From Alphaproteobacteria bacterium (GTDB taxonomy: Bacteria; Pseudomonadota; Alphaproteobacteria; Rhizobiales; Devosiaceae): 52,636 nt of DNA. The position numbers were made by a program, and so were the translations under genes. Positions 19,513 to 27,435 of the stretch are shown one piece after another; the first letter of the stretch is position 1, and each line of letters starts with the position of its first letter. The DNA lies in contig JAHJWO010000014.1 of assembly GCA_018828145.1 (NCBI GenBank), forward strand, positions 1-52,636. Reading direction: 5' to 3'. The notes below the pieces were generated by a model. The model made no database searches. It was not told where the DNA came from and saw only the letters and a list, made by a program, of their open reading frames with translations.

Positions 19513-19557
19513 GCAGTGTGGTATGACTGCATTAGCCTTGTCAATAATGAATCATAC
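19513..19557. promoter_or_regulatory. Candidate operators near the transporter operon promoter
   Basis: Two copies of a shared motif flank a perfect minus-strand -35 box. Site A is AATGCAGTCATAC on the minus strand (GTATGA at 19521-19526). Site B is AATGAATCATAC on the plus strand (19546-19557). TTGACA on the minus strand lies at 19544-19539. The arrangement suggests repression of the importer operon by a regulator that binds AATG-N(2-3)-TCATAC; the GntR protein at 22108 is the natural candidate. No good -10 box was found. Confidence 0.45.
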
Positions 19558-19587
19558 TTCTTTTCAACAGGCGCCTGAGCGAGGGCG

Positions 19588-19616
19588 TTGACAGGTCGAA
19601 TGCGGCGGTGTTAGCT
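19588..19616 (+). promoter_or_regulatory. Candidate sigma-70 promoter of kdgD
   Basis: A perfect -35 box TTGACA (19588-19593) is followed by a 17-base spacer and the weak -10 TTAGCT (19611-19616). Transcription would start near 19623. Confidence 0.55.
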
Positions 19617-19617
19617 C

Positions 19618-19630
19618 AATGTAATCATAC
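19618..19630 (+). promoter_or_regulatory. Candidate operator over the kdgD transcription start
   Basis: AATGTAATCATAC repeats the motif of the two sites near the transporter promoter, and lies on the predicted start of transcription of kdgD. A bound repressor here would block initiation. The sequence match is direct; the function is inferred. Confidence 0.45.
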
Positions 19631-19654
19631 TAATTATGCGTGCAGGAGATGGAT

Positions 19655-20560
19655 GTGACCCTCGACGAAATCAAGGCCAAGATCGGCTCGGGCCTATTGT
19701 CCTTTCCGGTGACGGACTTCGATGAAGCGGGCGAGTTCGACCGCGATTCCTATGCCGGGCGGTTGCAGTGGCTGTCTTCGTTCGACGCGTCGGGCCTGTT
19801 CGCGGCGGGCGGCACGGGGGAATTCTTCTCGATCGGCTATGACGAATATGACGACGTGATCCGCACGGCGGTGAGCAACAGCTCGGCCAATGTGCCGGTG
19901 CTGGCCGGAGTGGGCTATGGCACGCGCATGGCGGTGGACCTGGCGCGGCGCGCCGAGAAGGCCGGCGCAGCGGGCATATTGGTGTTGCCGCATTACCTGA
20001 TGTTCGCCGAGCAGGAGGGCATCATCGCCCATATGAAGGCGATCTGCGACGCGGTGGGTATCGGCGTCATCTATTATGCGCGCGACAATTCGCGGCTGAC
20101 GCCGGACTCGCTGGCGCGGCTGGCCGAGCTCTGCCCCAACCTGATCGGCTACAAGGACGGGATCGGCGACCTGCAGCTGATGGTGCAGGTGGCGAGCCGG
20201 ATCGGCGACCGCATGGTGCATATCGGCGGGTTGCCGACGGCCGAAGTGTTTGCCCAGCCATATCTGGAAATGGGCGTCACCACCTATTCCTCGGCGGTGT
20301 TCAACTTCGTGCCGGAGCTGGCACTGCGCTTCTACCGGGCCATCCGCCAGCGCGATGGCGCGACGGTGCAGGCGCTGCTCAAGAGCTTCTACCTGCCGCT
20401 GATCGAGCTGCGCGACAAGAAGCGCGGCTATGCCGTGTCGATGATCAAGGCGGGCGCAGACATCGTGGGACGCCCCGCCGGCAAGGTGCGCAGCCCGCTG
20501 ACCGAACTCAGCGCGAGCGAGCGTGAAACGCTGGCGCAGCTGATCGCCGCGCATAGCTAG
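19655..20560 (+). CDS. kdgD: 5-dehydro-4-deoxyglucarate dehydratase
   Basis: This enzyme converts 5-keto-4-deoxyglucarate to alpha-ketoglutarate semialdehyde with loss of CO2 and water, in the oxidative hexuronate/glucarate pathway. It is a DapA-family TIM barrel. The Schiff-base lysine is K167 in LIGYKDGIGD and the catalytic Tyr region is GVIYYARDN. GLLSFPVTDF near the N-terminus is characteristic of KdgD. I chose GTG at 19655 because AGGAG lies 6 bases upstream; ATG 19649 and GTG 19640 are in frame but have worse spacing. It diverges from the importer operon. Confidence 0.93.
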   Translation: MTLDEIKAKIGSGLLSFPVTDFDEAGEFDRDSYAGRLQWLSSFDASGLFAAGGTGEFFSIGYDEYDDVIRTAVSNSSANVPVLAGVGYGTRMAVDLARRAEKAGAAGILVLPHYLMFAEQEGIIAHMKAICDAVGIGVIYYARDNSRLTPDSLARLAELCPNLIGYKDGIGDLQLMVQVASRIGDRMVHIGGLPTAEVFAQPYLEMGVTTYSSAVFNFVPELALRFYRAIRQRDGATVQALLKSFYLPLIELRDKKRGYAVSMIKAGADIVGRPAGKVRSPLTELSASERETLAQLIAAHS

Positions 20561-20592
20561 AGCTTCCCTGGCACGGCCTCCCTGGTGCCAGA

Positions 20593-20620
20593 AAGCCCGG
20601 ACCGCGAGGTCCGGGCTTTT
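20593..20620 (+). terminator. Rho-independent terminator of kdgD
   Basis: AAGCCCGGACC (20593-20603) pairs perfectly with GGTCCGGGCTT (20608-20618) around GCGA, followed by T residues to 20620. It lies 32 bases after the kdgD stop. Confidence 0.93.
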
Positions 20621-20648
20621 GCTTTGGGGGGCGGGAAGCCGGACCGTC

Positions 20649-20754
20649 AGTCAACACCCTCCCCCTTGTGGGGAGGGATCAAGGGTGGGGGTGGTTTGGC
20701 CGTGATATGGCGGCTCCCATCACCCCCTCCTACCTCCCCCATCGAGGGGGAGGT
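20649..20754. repeat. Long palindromic repeat family R1, copy 1
   Basis: Shares with 41797-41906 and 48998-49113 the left block ACACCCTCCCCCTTGTGGGG and the right block CCTCCCCCATCGAGGGGG (family: CATCAAGGGGGAGG), about 100 bases in all. Each end folds on itself. It lies between the convergent kdgD and mannonate dehydratase genes. Confidence 0.8.
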
Positions 20755-20781
20755 TTCTCTCCACTCATGGGCAAAATCCCG

Positions 20782-20902
20782 CCCATGCACCGGGCGGCTC
20801 CTCCCTGAAGGGGTGAGGGAAGATTGTGCATGGGGCGCGATCAAACCCATGCACCGGGCGGTTCCTCCCCCTGAAGGGGGAGGAGAAGACTGGTGCGTGG
20901 GG
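20782..20902. repeat. Tandem cruciform repeat, two copies
   Basis: CCCATGCACCGGGCGG occurs at 20782-20797 and again at 20846-20861, a 64-base period. Each unit ends with the inverted copy of its start (GTGCATGGG at 20826-20834; GGTGCGTGGG at 20892-20901, one mismatch) and holds an inner CTCC...CCTGAAGGGG hairpin. Together with the R1 copy it fills the 366-base gap between kdgD and the mannonate dehydratase gene, which has no gene. Confidence 0.8.
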
Positions 20903-20926
20903 GACATTGTGCAACAGCAAACCTCC

Positions 20927-21937
20927 TCAGCGCCCGTAGGGATCCCAGCCATTGGCGTGGAACAGGCCGATAATGTAGCCGAAGCTAAAGGCGAAGGCGG
21001 TTTCGAAGGGGGCTTCGCCGTCGATATCGGGGCAATGGTCGGGCATGATCATGCAGTCGACGCCGACTTCCTTGTAGAGGCGAAGGGCGGCGGCCATGTC
21101 CATGTCGCCGGCATCGGGGAATTCCTCGGTGAAGGAATAGCGACCACCCTTGATGTTGCGGAAGTGGACATTGAAGATCTTCTTGCGCTCTCCGAACCAG
21201 CGGATGATGTCGCCGATTTCCTCGCGCGGATTTTCGAGGCTTTCGGCAATGGTGCCCTGGCAGAAATTGAGGCCGTGATACGGGCTTTCGGCGATGGAGA
21301 CGAAGTGCTTGAGGCCCTCGGCGCTGCCCAGCACGCGCTCCTCCATGCCGCGATAGCCGGGCGGGGTCAGCGGATCGTGCGGGTGGCAGGCGAGGCGCAG
21401 CTTATTGGCCTCGGCCACCGGCACGACGCGCTCGAGGAAATAGGTGATGCGCTCCCACATCTGCTCGGTGCTGACCTGGCCGGCGGCGGTCAATGTGTCG
21501 GAATCGGTCAGCTGGTCCTGCCGGAAGGTGGAGAGAACGGCGCCGCCGCGGCCGCGCTCGGAGGGGGTGCGGGGAATGCCCAGCAGGTTGAAATTGTATT
21601 TGGCGGCGCCAATGCCCATGGCGCTGAGATCCTCGATCAGGCGGCAGATGCCATCGATCTCGCGATCGCGTTCGGGCCCCTGCCCCAGCACGATGCCGGG
21701 TGACTGATGGTTCTTTTCGATGCCCGAGGATGGCAGCGGCAATTGCACCATGTCGAGGACGAGGCCCGCCGCATCGACGCGGTCGATATGGCGCCTGAGC
21801 ACGTCGCGCGTCCAGGAATAGGGATTGCCGGGCGGATCGATGCAGACATGGACGATGCCGAGCTGGACCAGCTGCCGCAGATAGCGATCACCCACCTCTT
21901 CGAGTTTGCTGCCGCCGAGCTGGGTGCCCACATACAT
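20927..21937 (-). CDS. uxuA: Mannonate dehydratase
   Basis: It dehydrates D-mannonate to 2-keto-3-deoxygluconate in hexuronate breakdown. The 336-residue TIM-barrel protein has the metal-site segments ACHPHDPLTPPGY, LNFCQGTIAE, FNVHFRNIKGG and MPDHCPD of the UxuA family. It is shorter than the E. coli enzyme (394), but short forms are common. An AAGGAA ribosome binding site precedes the ATG. It diverges from the GntR gene. UxaC, UxuB and the KDG kinase and aldolase are not in the window. Confidence 0.9.
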   Translation of the reverse strand: MYVGTQLGGSKLEEVGDRYLRQLVQLGIVHVCIDPPGNPYSWTRDVLRRHIDRVDAAGLVLDMVQLPLPSSGIEKNHQSPGIVLGQGPERDREIDGICRLIEDLSAMGIGAAKYNFNLLGIPRTPSERGRGGAVLSTFRQDQLTDSDTLTAAGQVSTEQMWERITYFLERVVPVAEANKLRLACHPHDPLTPPGYRGMEERVLGSAEGLKHFVSIAESPYHGLNFCQGTIAESLENPREEIGDIIRWFGERKKIFNVHFRNIKGGRYSFTEEFPDAGDMDMAAALRLYKEVGVDCMIMPDHCPDIDGEAPFETAFAFSFGYIIGLFHANGWDPYGR

Positions 21938-21954
21938 GGTCAGTTTCCTTGCCT

Positions 21955-21980
21955 GTTATGATTTCTCCAAAGTTGTATGA
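21955..21980. promoter_or_regulatory. Candidate GntR operators upstream of uxuA
   Basis: On the minus strand this stretch reads TTTCATACAAC and AAATCATAAC. Both resemble the TCATAC motif of the importer/kdgD region. They lie within 45 bases upstream of the uxuA start codon. The similarity is a partial match by eye only. Confidence 0.35.
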
Positions 21981-22107
21981 AAGATTTTGCCATGGTACAA
22001 GCGGCCATGCGATGCGGGGCAGCGAAATCGGCACGGTTACACCATCCGATGCTATCGCAGGATGATAAATCGGGCTAAGTCTGAACACATCTATGAACGC
22101 ATAATGA

Positions 22108-22845
22108 ATGGCCGAAACGACGCACATGGCAGACACTGCAGCACCACGCCTGACTGACCGAGTGAAGGACGGCCTCAACCGGATGATCGTGGATGCCGGC
22201 ATGCGGCCGGGTGACAAGCTGCCGCCGGCCGACCAGCTCTGCCAGCAGTTTTCGGTGAGCCGCACGGTGGTGCGGGAGGCGATAGCGAGCCTCAAGGCCG
22301 AGGGGCGGCTGCGCTCGTTGCGCGGCAGCGGCGTCTATGTCAGCGAACCACCCAAGCCGGTGGGCGGCTCGATGTTCATGGAGGCGCCGCAGGATATCGG
22401 CGAGGTGCTGGATTTCATCGAATTCCGCATGAGCGTGGAAATCGAGGCGGCGGGACTGGCGGCGGAGCGGCGCACGGAAACCAACCTGCTGCGCATGGAG
22501 CAGGCGATGAGCCAGTTCGCGCGGCACCTGGAAGACAATACGCTGGCGACCGACGCCGATCGCAGCTTTCACCGCGCCATTGCCGACGCCACCAACAACA
22601 AGCGGTTTCGCCTGTTCGTGGATGAAATGGGCGAGCGGCTGATCCCGCGCCGGGCACTGGGCGCCAGCTTTACCGACGAGAAGGACAAGGCCGAGTTCCT
22701 GGAGAATATCCAGAGCGAACACCGGCGCATTTTCGAGGCCATTACCGACCGTCGCGCCGACGATGCGCGGGCGGCGATGCGCCAGCACCTGGAAGGCGGG
22801 CGCCGGCGCTATCGCGAATGGAGCCTGGCGCATGACGGGGCGTAG
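22108..22845 (+). CDS. GntR family regulator, FadR/FCD subfamily
   Basis: The 245-residue protein has an N-terminal winged helix-turn-helix (about residues 13-80, LPPADQLCQQFSVSRTVVREA and LRSLRGSGVYV). An all-helical FCD effector domain follows (about 95-225) with the metal-site segments DRSFHRAIADATNN and EHRRIFEAI. FCD regulators usually repress sugar-acid genes and release DNA on binding a pathway acid. Its place between uxuA and the lactonase gene, and the shared motifs in nearby promoters, make it the likely local repressor. A second possible start lies at 22126. Confidence 0.92.
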   Translation: MAETTHMADTAAPRLTDRVKDGLNRMIVDAGMRPGDKLPPADQLCQQFSVSRTVVREAIASLKAEGRLRSLRGSGVYVSEPPKPVGGSMFMEAPQDIGEVLDFIEFRMSVEIEAAGLAAERRTETNLLRMEQAMSQFARHLEDNTLATDADRSFHRAIADATNNKRFRLFVDEMGERLIPRRALGASFTDEKDKAEFLENIQSEHRRIFEAITDRRADDARAAMRQHLEGGRRRYREWSLAHDGA

Positions 22846-22854
22846 CGGGGGCCG

Positions 22855-23721
22855 ATGACGCGGCCCGAGATCAGCTTTGTGGTGCGCGAGCGCTTTGGCG
22901 TGGGCGAGAGCCCGGTCTGGGACGCGGAGCGGCAGCGCCTGCTGTGGTGCGATATTCCCGCCGGGGTGATCCACGCGCTGGATGTGGCGAGCGGGGCGCG
23001 GCAGCGCTGGCACTTTGACGAGCCGGTGCCCAGCTTCGGGCTGGCGCAGGGTGGGCGGCTGGTGGTGGCTTTGCGCCGGGATGTGGTGCTGTTCGACCCC
23101 GAAACCGGCGCGCGCGAGCTGGTGGCCAGCGTCAGCCATGCCAAGCCCGAGATGCGGCTCAATGACGGCAAGGTGGGGCCGGACGGCGCCTTCTGGGTGG
23201 GCAGCATGGATGCGAGCCCGGACGGGGCGCCCGCGGCGAGGCTCTATCGCATCGGCGCTGATGGCACGGTGCGGGTGATCGCCGAGGGCCTCGCCATCTC
23301 CAACGGGCTGGCCTGGAATGCCGACGCGACACGGATTTACCATTCGGACTCGCGCGGCAGCATGTGGCTGGACTGCTGGGACTTCAACGCGACAACCGGC
23401 GCGGTCAGCAACCGGCGGCGCCTGCGCGACAATGACGAGGCCAATGGGCGACCCGATGGCGGCGCCTGCGACATGGCGGGCACCTATTGGTCGGCGGGGC
23501 CTTCGGCGAGCCGGATCAACCGGTTTTCGGCGGACGGGGACCTGCTGGGCTGGGTGGACGTGCCGCTGCGGCTGCCGACCATGCCATGCTTTGGCGGCGC
23601 GGATATGCGGACGGTCTATGTGACGAGTCTCGATTCCAAGGTGGAGGAAGACGGGCTGGATGGGGTTGTGCGTTTTCGGGTGGAGGTACCTGGCGTGCCG
23701 GTGGGGCGGTTTGGGCGGTAG
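22855..23721 (+). CDS. SMP-30/gluconolactonase family lactonase
   Basis: This 288-residue beta-propeller hydrolase carries the metal ligands of the family: E18 in GESPVW, N103 in LNDGKVGPDG, N150 in SNGLAWN and D201 in RPDGGACD. Such enzymes open sugar lactones. Here the aldarolactone made by uronate dehydrogenase is a likely substrate, which would explain its link to the cluster. It follows the GntR gene by 9 bases and is presumably co-transcribed. L-arabinono- or gluconolactone are alternatives. Confidence 0.88.
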   Translation: MTRPEISFVVRERFGVGESPVWDAERQRLLWCDIPAGVIHALDVASGARQRWHFDEPVPSFGLAQGGRLVVALRRDVVLFDPETGARELVASVSHAKPEMRLNDGKVGPDGAFWVGSMDASPDGAPAARLYRIGADGTVRVIAEGLAISNGLAWNADATRIYHSDSRGSMWLDCWDFNATTGAVSNRRRLRDNDEANGRPDGGACDMAGTYWSAGPSASRINRFSADGDLLGWVDVPLRLPTMPCFGGADMRTVYVTSLDSKVEEDGLDGVVRFRVEVPGVPVGRFGR

Positions 23722-23794
23722 AGGGCCGCGCGGCGCCCCGGCAAACCGTCCCGCTGCCGTACTGGATGCTGGCTGAAACTACCGAAGCTTCTCC

Positions 23795-24232
23795 CTAGCG
23801 TCGTGCGGCTTCAATTATCCGCCCGATACGCCGCTGCCTGCGTTGAAGTTGGCGAAACCCAAAATAGCCGACAACAACCCCCGCGAAGAAAGCCACAACG
23901 CATATCCAAAATAATAGGTCTCCTTGAAAGGCGTTAGGTGTCGTAACTAGGCGCTCAAGACCTAGCCAAAATGAGCCAGACACAAGAAAACCACCAGCAG
24001 AGAATTGTCCCAATTCCTCTTTGGAGGATTCGATGAAGTCCTCTAGGTCCTCTACCGCGACCCCCACCGTCGGCAAATCTCGGTTGAGATAGTTGGGGGT
24101 AACTTGAGCACCCTTAGCGGCGTTTTCTCTCCTGACGGGGCTGGGGCGGGAAGATACCGCAGCCCCAATTGCACTGCTGTTCTTGGTACTGGCGGCAACT
24201 GCTTCAGCAGCTCTAGACTTCAGCGGCGCCAC
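23795..24232 (-). CDS. Unrecognised membrane protein of the low-GC segment
   Basis: I do not recognise this 145-residue protein. Residues 1-50 are a Ser/Ala-rich, probably disordered N-terminus. An acidic helix (VEDLEDFIESSKEELGQF) follows, then two hydrophobic segments (about 79-92 and 105-128), and a strongly basic C-tail (RQLQRRQRRIGRIIEAARR) that should stay in the cytoplasm. It starts at GTG and overlaps the end of the gene upstream by 20 bases in another frame, so they are likely coupled. GC is clearly lower than in neighbouring genes, which suggests recent acquisition. A toxin/immunity, secretion or sensing role is possible but unsupported. Confidence 0.6.
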   Translation of the reverse strand: MAPLKSRAAEAVAASTKNSSAIGAAVSSRPSPVRRENAAKGAQVTPNYLNRDLPTVGVAVEDLEDFIESSKEELGQFSAGGFLVSGSFWLGLERLVTTPNAFQGDLLFWICVVAFFAGVVVGYFGFRQLQRRQRRIGRIIEAARR

Positions 24233-24506
24233 TTGGGTTGCCCCCCGCGGATTCTGCCCTCTCTATTTGAGCCGTCAAAAGATCTCGCAAAGAAACCATG
24301 TCTGAATAACTTAAGTGTACCGCCGATCGAAACTCCGGAGCGTAACCTTCGTCGAAGAACTCTAGGAAAGCGACACGGAAACCACCCGATGTAGGGATAC
24401 TGATGAAGCGGTTCACAGATACGGCAGGCCCTTCGTACGCGGCCTTCACGTCCTCAAGCGAAACCGGCACCGCTTTCAAGCCTGAATCGTTTCTTTCCGT
24501 TGCCAT
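24213..24506 (-). CDS. Unrecognised small soluble protein of the low-GC segment
   Basis: This 97-residue protein has no signal or membrane segment. It alternates predicted strands (VNRFISIPTSGGFRVAFLEFF) with a C-terminal helix (SYSDMVSLRDLLTAQIERAE). That order resembles small DUF3467-like proteins, a weak impression only. The start ATG at 24506 has a good GGAGG ribosome binding site 7 bases upstream; a 13-codon longer frame lacks one. Its 3' end overlaps the membrane protein gene by 20 bases, so the pair forms a two-gene unit. The lower GC matches its partner, not its neighbours. Confidence 0.65.
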   Translation of the reverse strand: MATERNDSGLKAVPVSLEDVKAAYEGPAVSVNRFISIPTSGGFRVAFLEFFDEGYAPEFRSAVHLSYSDMVSLRDLLTAQIERAESAGGNPSGAAEV

Positions 24507-24706
24507 TCGGCGCCTCCAGCAGACAATGAATGAATACAATGGCACAGAAAATACTTCGACCCAGAGTCGGCTTCATGCGTTGTCCCCCGCGCTGATCACT
24601 GGATGCATTTACAACTCATGGCCGCCCCCAACTAACATGTCAGTTCTGGCGCCCGCTGCGGATTTCCAGTATTGGCGCTGCATCACGACCGGACGAGCGC
24701 CCAGCC

Positions 24707-26071
24707 ATGCCCCTGCCCCGCCATATCGCTGTCATCGACATCGGCAAGACCAATGCCAAGGTGGTGTTGATCGACAGCACGACGCGCCAGCAGGTGGCGG
24801 CGCGAGGCACGCCGAATACGGTGCTGCGCGAGGGGCTTTATCCGCATGCGGATGTGGAGCGGCTGTGGGGGTTCATTCTCGAGAGCCTGAGGGCGCTGCA
24901 GGCCGAGCATGGGGTGGACGGCATTTCCATCACCACGCATGGGGCGACGGCGGCGCTGATGGCGGGCGAAGAGCTTGCCATGCCGGTGCTGGACTATGAG
25001 CATGACGGCCCCGAGGCGCGTGCGGCGGAGTATGGCGCGGCGCGGCCCGATTTTGCCGAGACATTGTCGCCGCGCCTGCCCAATGGCCTCAATCTGGGGG
25101 CACAGATTTTCTGGCAGGCCCAGGCGCATGCGGCGGCGTTTGCGCGGGTGACGGCCATTTTGACCTATCCGCAATATTGGGCCTGGCGGCTGACCGGGGT
25201 GATGGCGAGCGAGGTGACCTCGCTGGGCTGCCACACCGATCTCTGGGCGCCGGGGCGGGGGGATTTTTCCAGCATGGTCAGGGCGCAGGGCTGGGTGGAG
25301 ACGTTTCCGCCGGTGCGTCCGGCGGCGTCGGTCCTCGGTTCTATCGTGCCCGCGGTGGCGACGGCGACGGGGCTTGGGGCCGAGACGCCGGTGACCTGCG
25401 GCATTCATGATTCCAATGCCTCGCTGTTGCCGCATCTGGGGGCGCATGCGACCCCGTTCAGCATCATTTCGACCGGCACCTGGACCATTGCCATGACGGT
25501 GGGCGGGGATACCGGGCAGCTGGACCCGGCACGGGACAGCCTGGCCAATGTCGACGCCCATGGACGGGCGGTGCCGACGGCGCGGTTCATGGGCGGGCGG
25601 GAGTTCGATGCGCTGGTGCCTGAAATTCGCACGCCGAGCGGGGCTGACATTGCGCGGGTGATCGAGAGGGATATCCGCGTGCAGCCGAGCTTCACGCCCG
25701 GCGTCGGCCCCTTTCCGCAGGCGGCGGGGCGCTGGACGGTTGACCCGGCGCAATTGACGGCCGAGGAGCGGACAGCGGCGGCCTCGCTCTATCTGGCTCT
25801 GCTGACGCGGGCGAGCCTCGAGCTGTGCGGACTGGGCCGGGAGATCATCATCGAGGGGCCGCTGGCGCGCAATGACCTGTTCGCGCAGGCGCTGGCGCGG
25901 CTGGCGGGGGTCAGGGTCAGCGCATCGGGCGATGCGACGGGGACGAGCCTGGGGGCCAGCATGCTGTTCGGGGCTGGCGAGGGCGTGGCGGCGGCGGGGA
26001 CGGCGGTGTCGCCGCTCGATGTGCCGGGATTTGACGCCTATGCAGAGCGCTGGCGCGAGCAAATCGCCTAG
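24707..26071 (+). CDS. FGGY-family carbohydrate kinase
   Basis: This 454-residue kinase uses ATP to phosphorylate a sugar. The N-lobe starts with AVIDIGKTNAKVVLID (phosphate loop 1); the second lobe has FSIISTGTWTIAM and EIIIEGPLARNDLF, typical of FGGY kinases. The segment GIHDSNASLLPHL is typical of L-fuculokinase and rhamnulokinase-like members. The substrate is not clear. No isomerase or aldolase neighbour fixes it, and there is no strong ribosome binding site in front of the ATG. It may serve the nearby sugar-acid region, but no link is shown. Confidence 0.88.
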   Translation: MPLPRHIAVIDIGKTNAKVVLIDSTTRQQVAARGTPNTVLREGLYPHADVERLWGFILESLRALQAEHGVDGISITTHGATAALMAGEELAMPVLDYEHDGPEARAAEYGAARPDFAETLSPRLPNGLNLGAQIFWQAQAHAAAFARVTAILTYPQYWAWRLTGVMASEVTSLGCHTDLWAPGRGDFSSMVRAQGWVETFPPVRPAASVLGSIVPAVATATGLGAETPVTCGIHDSNASLLPHLGAHATPFSIISTGTWTIAMTVGGDTGQLDPARDSLANVDAHGRAVPTARFMGGREFDALVPEIRTPSGADIARVIERDIRVQPSFTPGVGPFPQAAGRWTVDPAQLTAEERTAAASLYLALLTRASLELCGLGREIIIEGPLARNDLFAQALARLAGVRVSASGDATGTSLGASMLFGAGEGVAAAGTAVSPLDVPGFDAYAERWREQIA

Positions 26072-26141
26072 CTGCCTTGCAGGCTGAACCGATGTGGACG
26101 CGGCCCGTTGACCCCATATGATGGGCAACAAGGAGTGTGGC

Positions 26142-27428
26142 ATGGCGCGGCATAGGGTGGTTATCGTCGGCAGCGGCTTTGGCGGGCTATCGGCGGCGCA
26201 GGCACTGGCGGGGGCCGATGTCGATGTGACGCTGATCGACCGGCGCAACCACCACCTGTTCCAGCCCCTGCTCTACCAGGTGGCGACCGCCTCGCTCGGC
26301 ACCTCGGAAATCGCCTGGCCGATCCGGCATATCCTGCGCAGGCGCAGCGAGGTGACGACGCTGTTGGCGACGGTGACGGGCGTGGATGTGGCCGGCAAGG
26401 CCGTGTTGTTGGAGGATGGCAGCCGGGTTGGCTATGACAGCCTGATCCTCGCCACGGGGGCGCGGCACGCCTATTTCGGGCATGACGACTGGGAGAAGTT
26501 CGCGCCCGGGCTCAAGACGCTGGAGGACGCAACGACGATCCGGCGCAAACTGCTGCTGGCCTTCGAGGCGGCGGAGCGCGAGCCGGACCCGGACAAGCGA
26601 CAGGCGCTGCTGACCTTTGTCATCATCGGGGCGGGACCGACCGGGGTGGAGCTGGCCGGGGCCATCGTGGAACTGGCGCGGGTGACGCTGACGGGGGAAT
26701 TCCGTCGCGCCGACCCTGGCAAGGCGCGGGTGGTGCTGATCGAGGCGGGCAACAAGGTGCTGGCCAATTTCCAGCCGGGGCTGTCGGACTACACGCTCAA
26801 GTCGCTGCGCGACCTGGGGGTCGAGGTGATCCTGGGCAAGCCGGTGACCACGATCGATGCCGACGGGCTGGTCTATGGCGACACGCGGCTCGATGCCGAA
26901 TGCATCATCTGGGCAGCGGGGGTCGAGGCGTCGCCAGCGGCAAAATGGCTGGGGCTGGAGCCCGACCGGGCGGGCCGGGTCAAGGTTACGGCAGACCTGA
27001 GCGTGCCGGAGCATGGCGAGATTTTCGTCGTGGGCGATACGGCCAGTATCACCATGCCAGATGGCAAGCCGGTGCCCGGCGTGGGCGATGCGGCCAAGCA
27101 GGGCGGCAAGCATGCCGCGAGCGTCATCCGGGCGCGGCTGGCCGGGGACACGGCGCTCAAGCCGTTCCGCTACAAGCATGCGGGAGACCTGGCGACGATC
27201 GGCAAGCGGGCGGCGGTGATCGATTTCGGCTGGATCCGGCTCAAGGGCTGGGTGGCGTGGTGGGTCTGGGGCATCGCCCATATCTACTTCCTGATCGACA
27301 CGAAGAACCGGCTAGCCGTGGCGCTGAGCTGGCTGTGGATCTATCTCAGCGGCCAGCGCAGCGCCCGGCTGATCACCCAGGGCGAGGCCGAGGCCAAGGC
27401 GCCGATCAAGGAAGTGACGGAGGCGTAG
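26142..27428 (+). CDS. ndh: Type II NADH dehydrogenase (NAD(P)/FAD-dependent oxidoreductase)
   Basis: This is a non-proton-pumping NADH:quinone oxidoreductase at the inner face of the membrane. The 428-residue protein has the FAD motif VIVGSGFGGLSAAQAL at its N-terminus, the NADH motif IIGAGPTGVELAGA near residue 165, and IFVVGDTA near residue 300. A C-terminal amphipathic and hydrophobic region (GWVAWWVWGIAHIYFL) is typical of Ndh. I start at 26142 because AAGGAG lies 6 bases upstream; the frame is open 8 codons further. It converges with the EamA transporter gene after 7 bases. Confidence 0.92.
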   Translation: MARHRVVIVGSGFGGLSAAQALAGADVDVTLIDRRNHHLFQPLLYQVATASLGTSEIAWPIRHILRRRSEVTTLLATVTGVDVAGKAVLLEDGSRVGYDSLILATGARHAYFGHDDWEKFAPGLKTLEDATTIRRKLLLAFEAAEREPDPDKRQALLTFVIIGAGPTGVELAGAIVELARVTLTGEFRRADPGKARVVLIEAGNKVLANFQPGLSDYTLKSLRDLGVEVILGKPVTTIDADGLVYGDTRLDAECIIWAAGVEASPAAKWLGLEPDRAGRVKVTADLSVPEHGEIFVVGDTASITMPDGKPVPGVGDAAKQGGKHAASVIRARLAGDTALKPFRYKHAGDLATIGKRAAVIDFGWIRLKGWVAWWVWGIAHIYFLIDTKNRLAVALSWLWIYLSGQRSARLITQGEAEAKAPIKEVTEA

Positions 27429-27435
27429 CGGCGCG

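Noticed and set aside
20649..20902. CRISPR-like array in the repeat cluster
   Set aside because: The repeats are palindromic, only two units long and unequal in spacing, without unique spacers or cas genes.
24403..24999. 198-codon plus-strand frame across the low-GC segment into the kinase gene
   Set aside because: It overlaps the better-supported small minus-strand gene and continues out of frame into the FGGY kinase; its second half is the kinase shadow.
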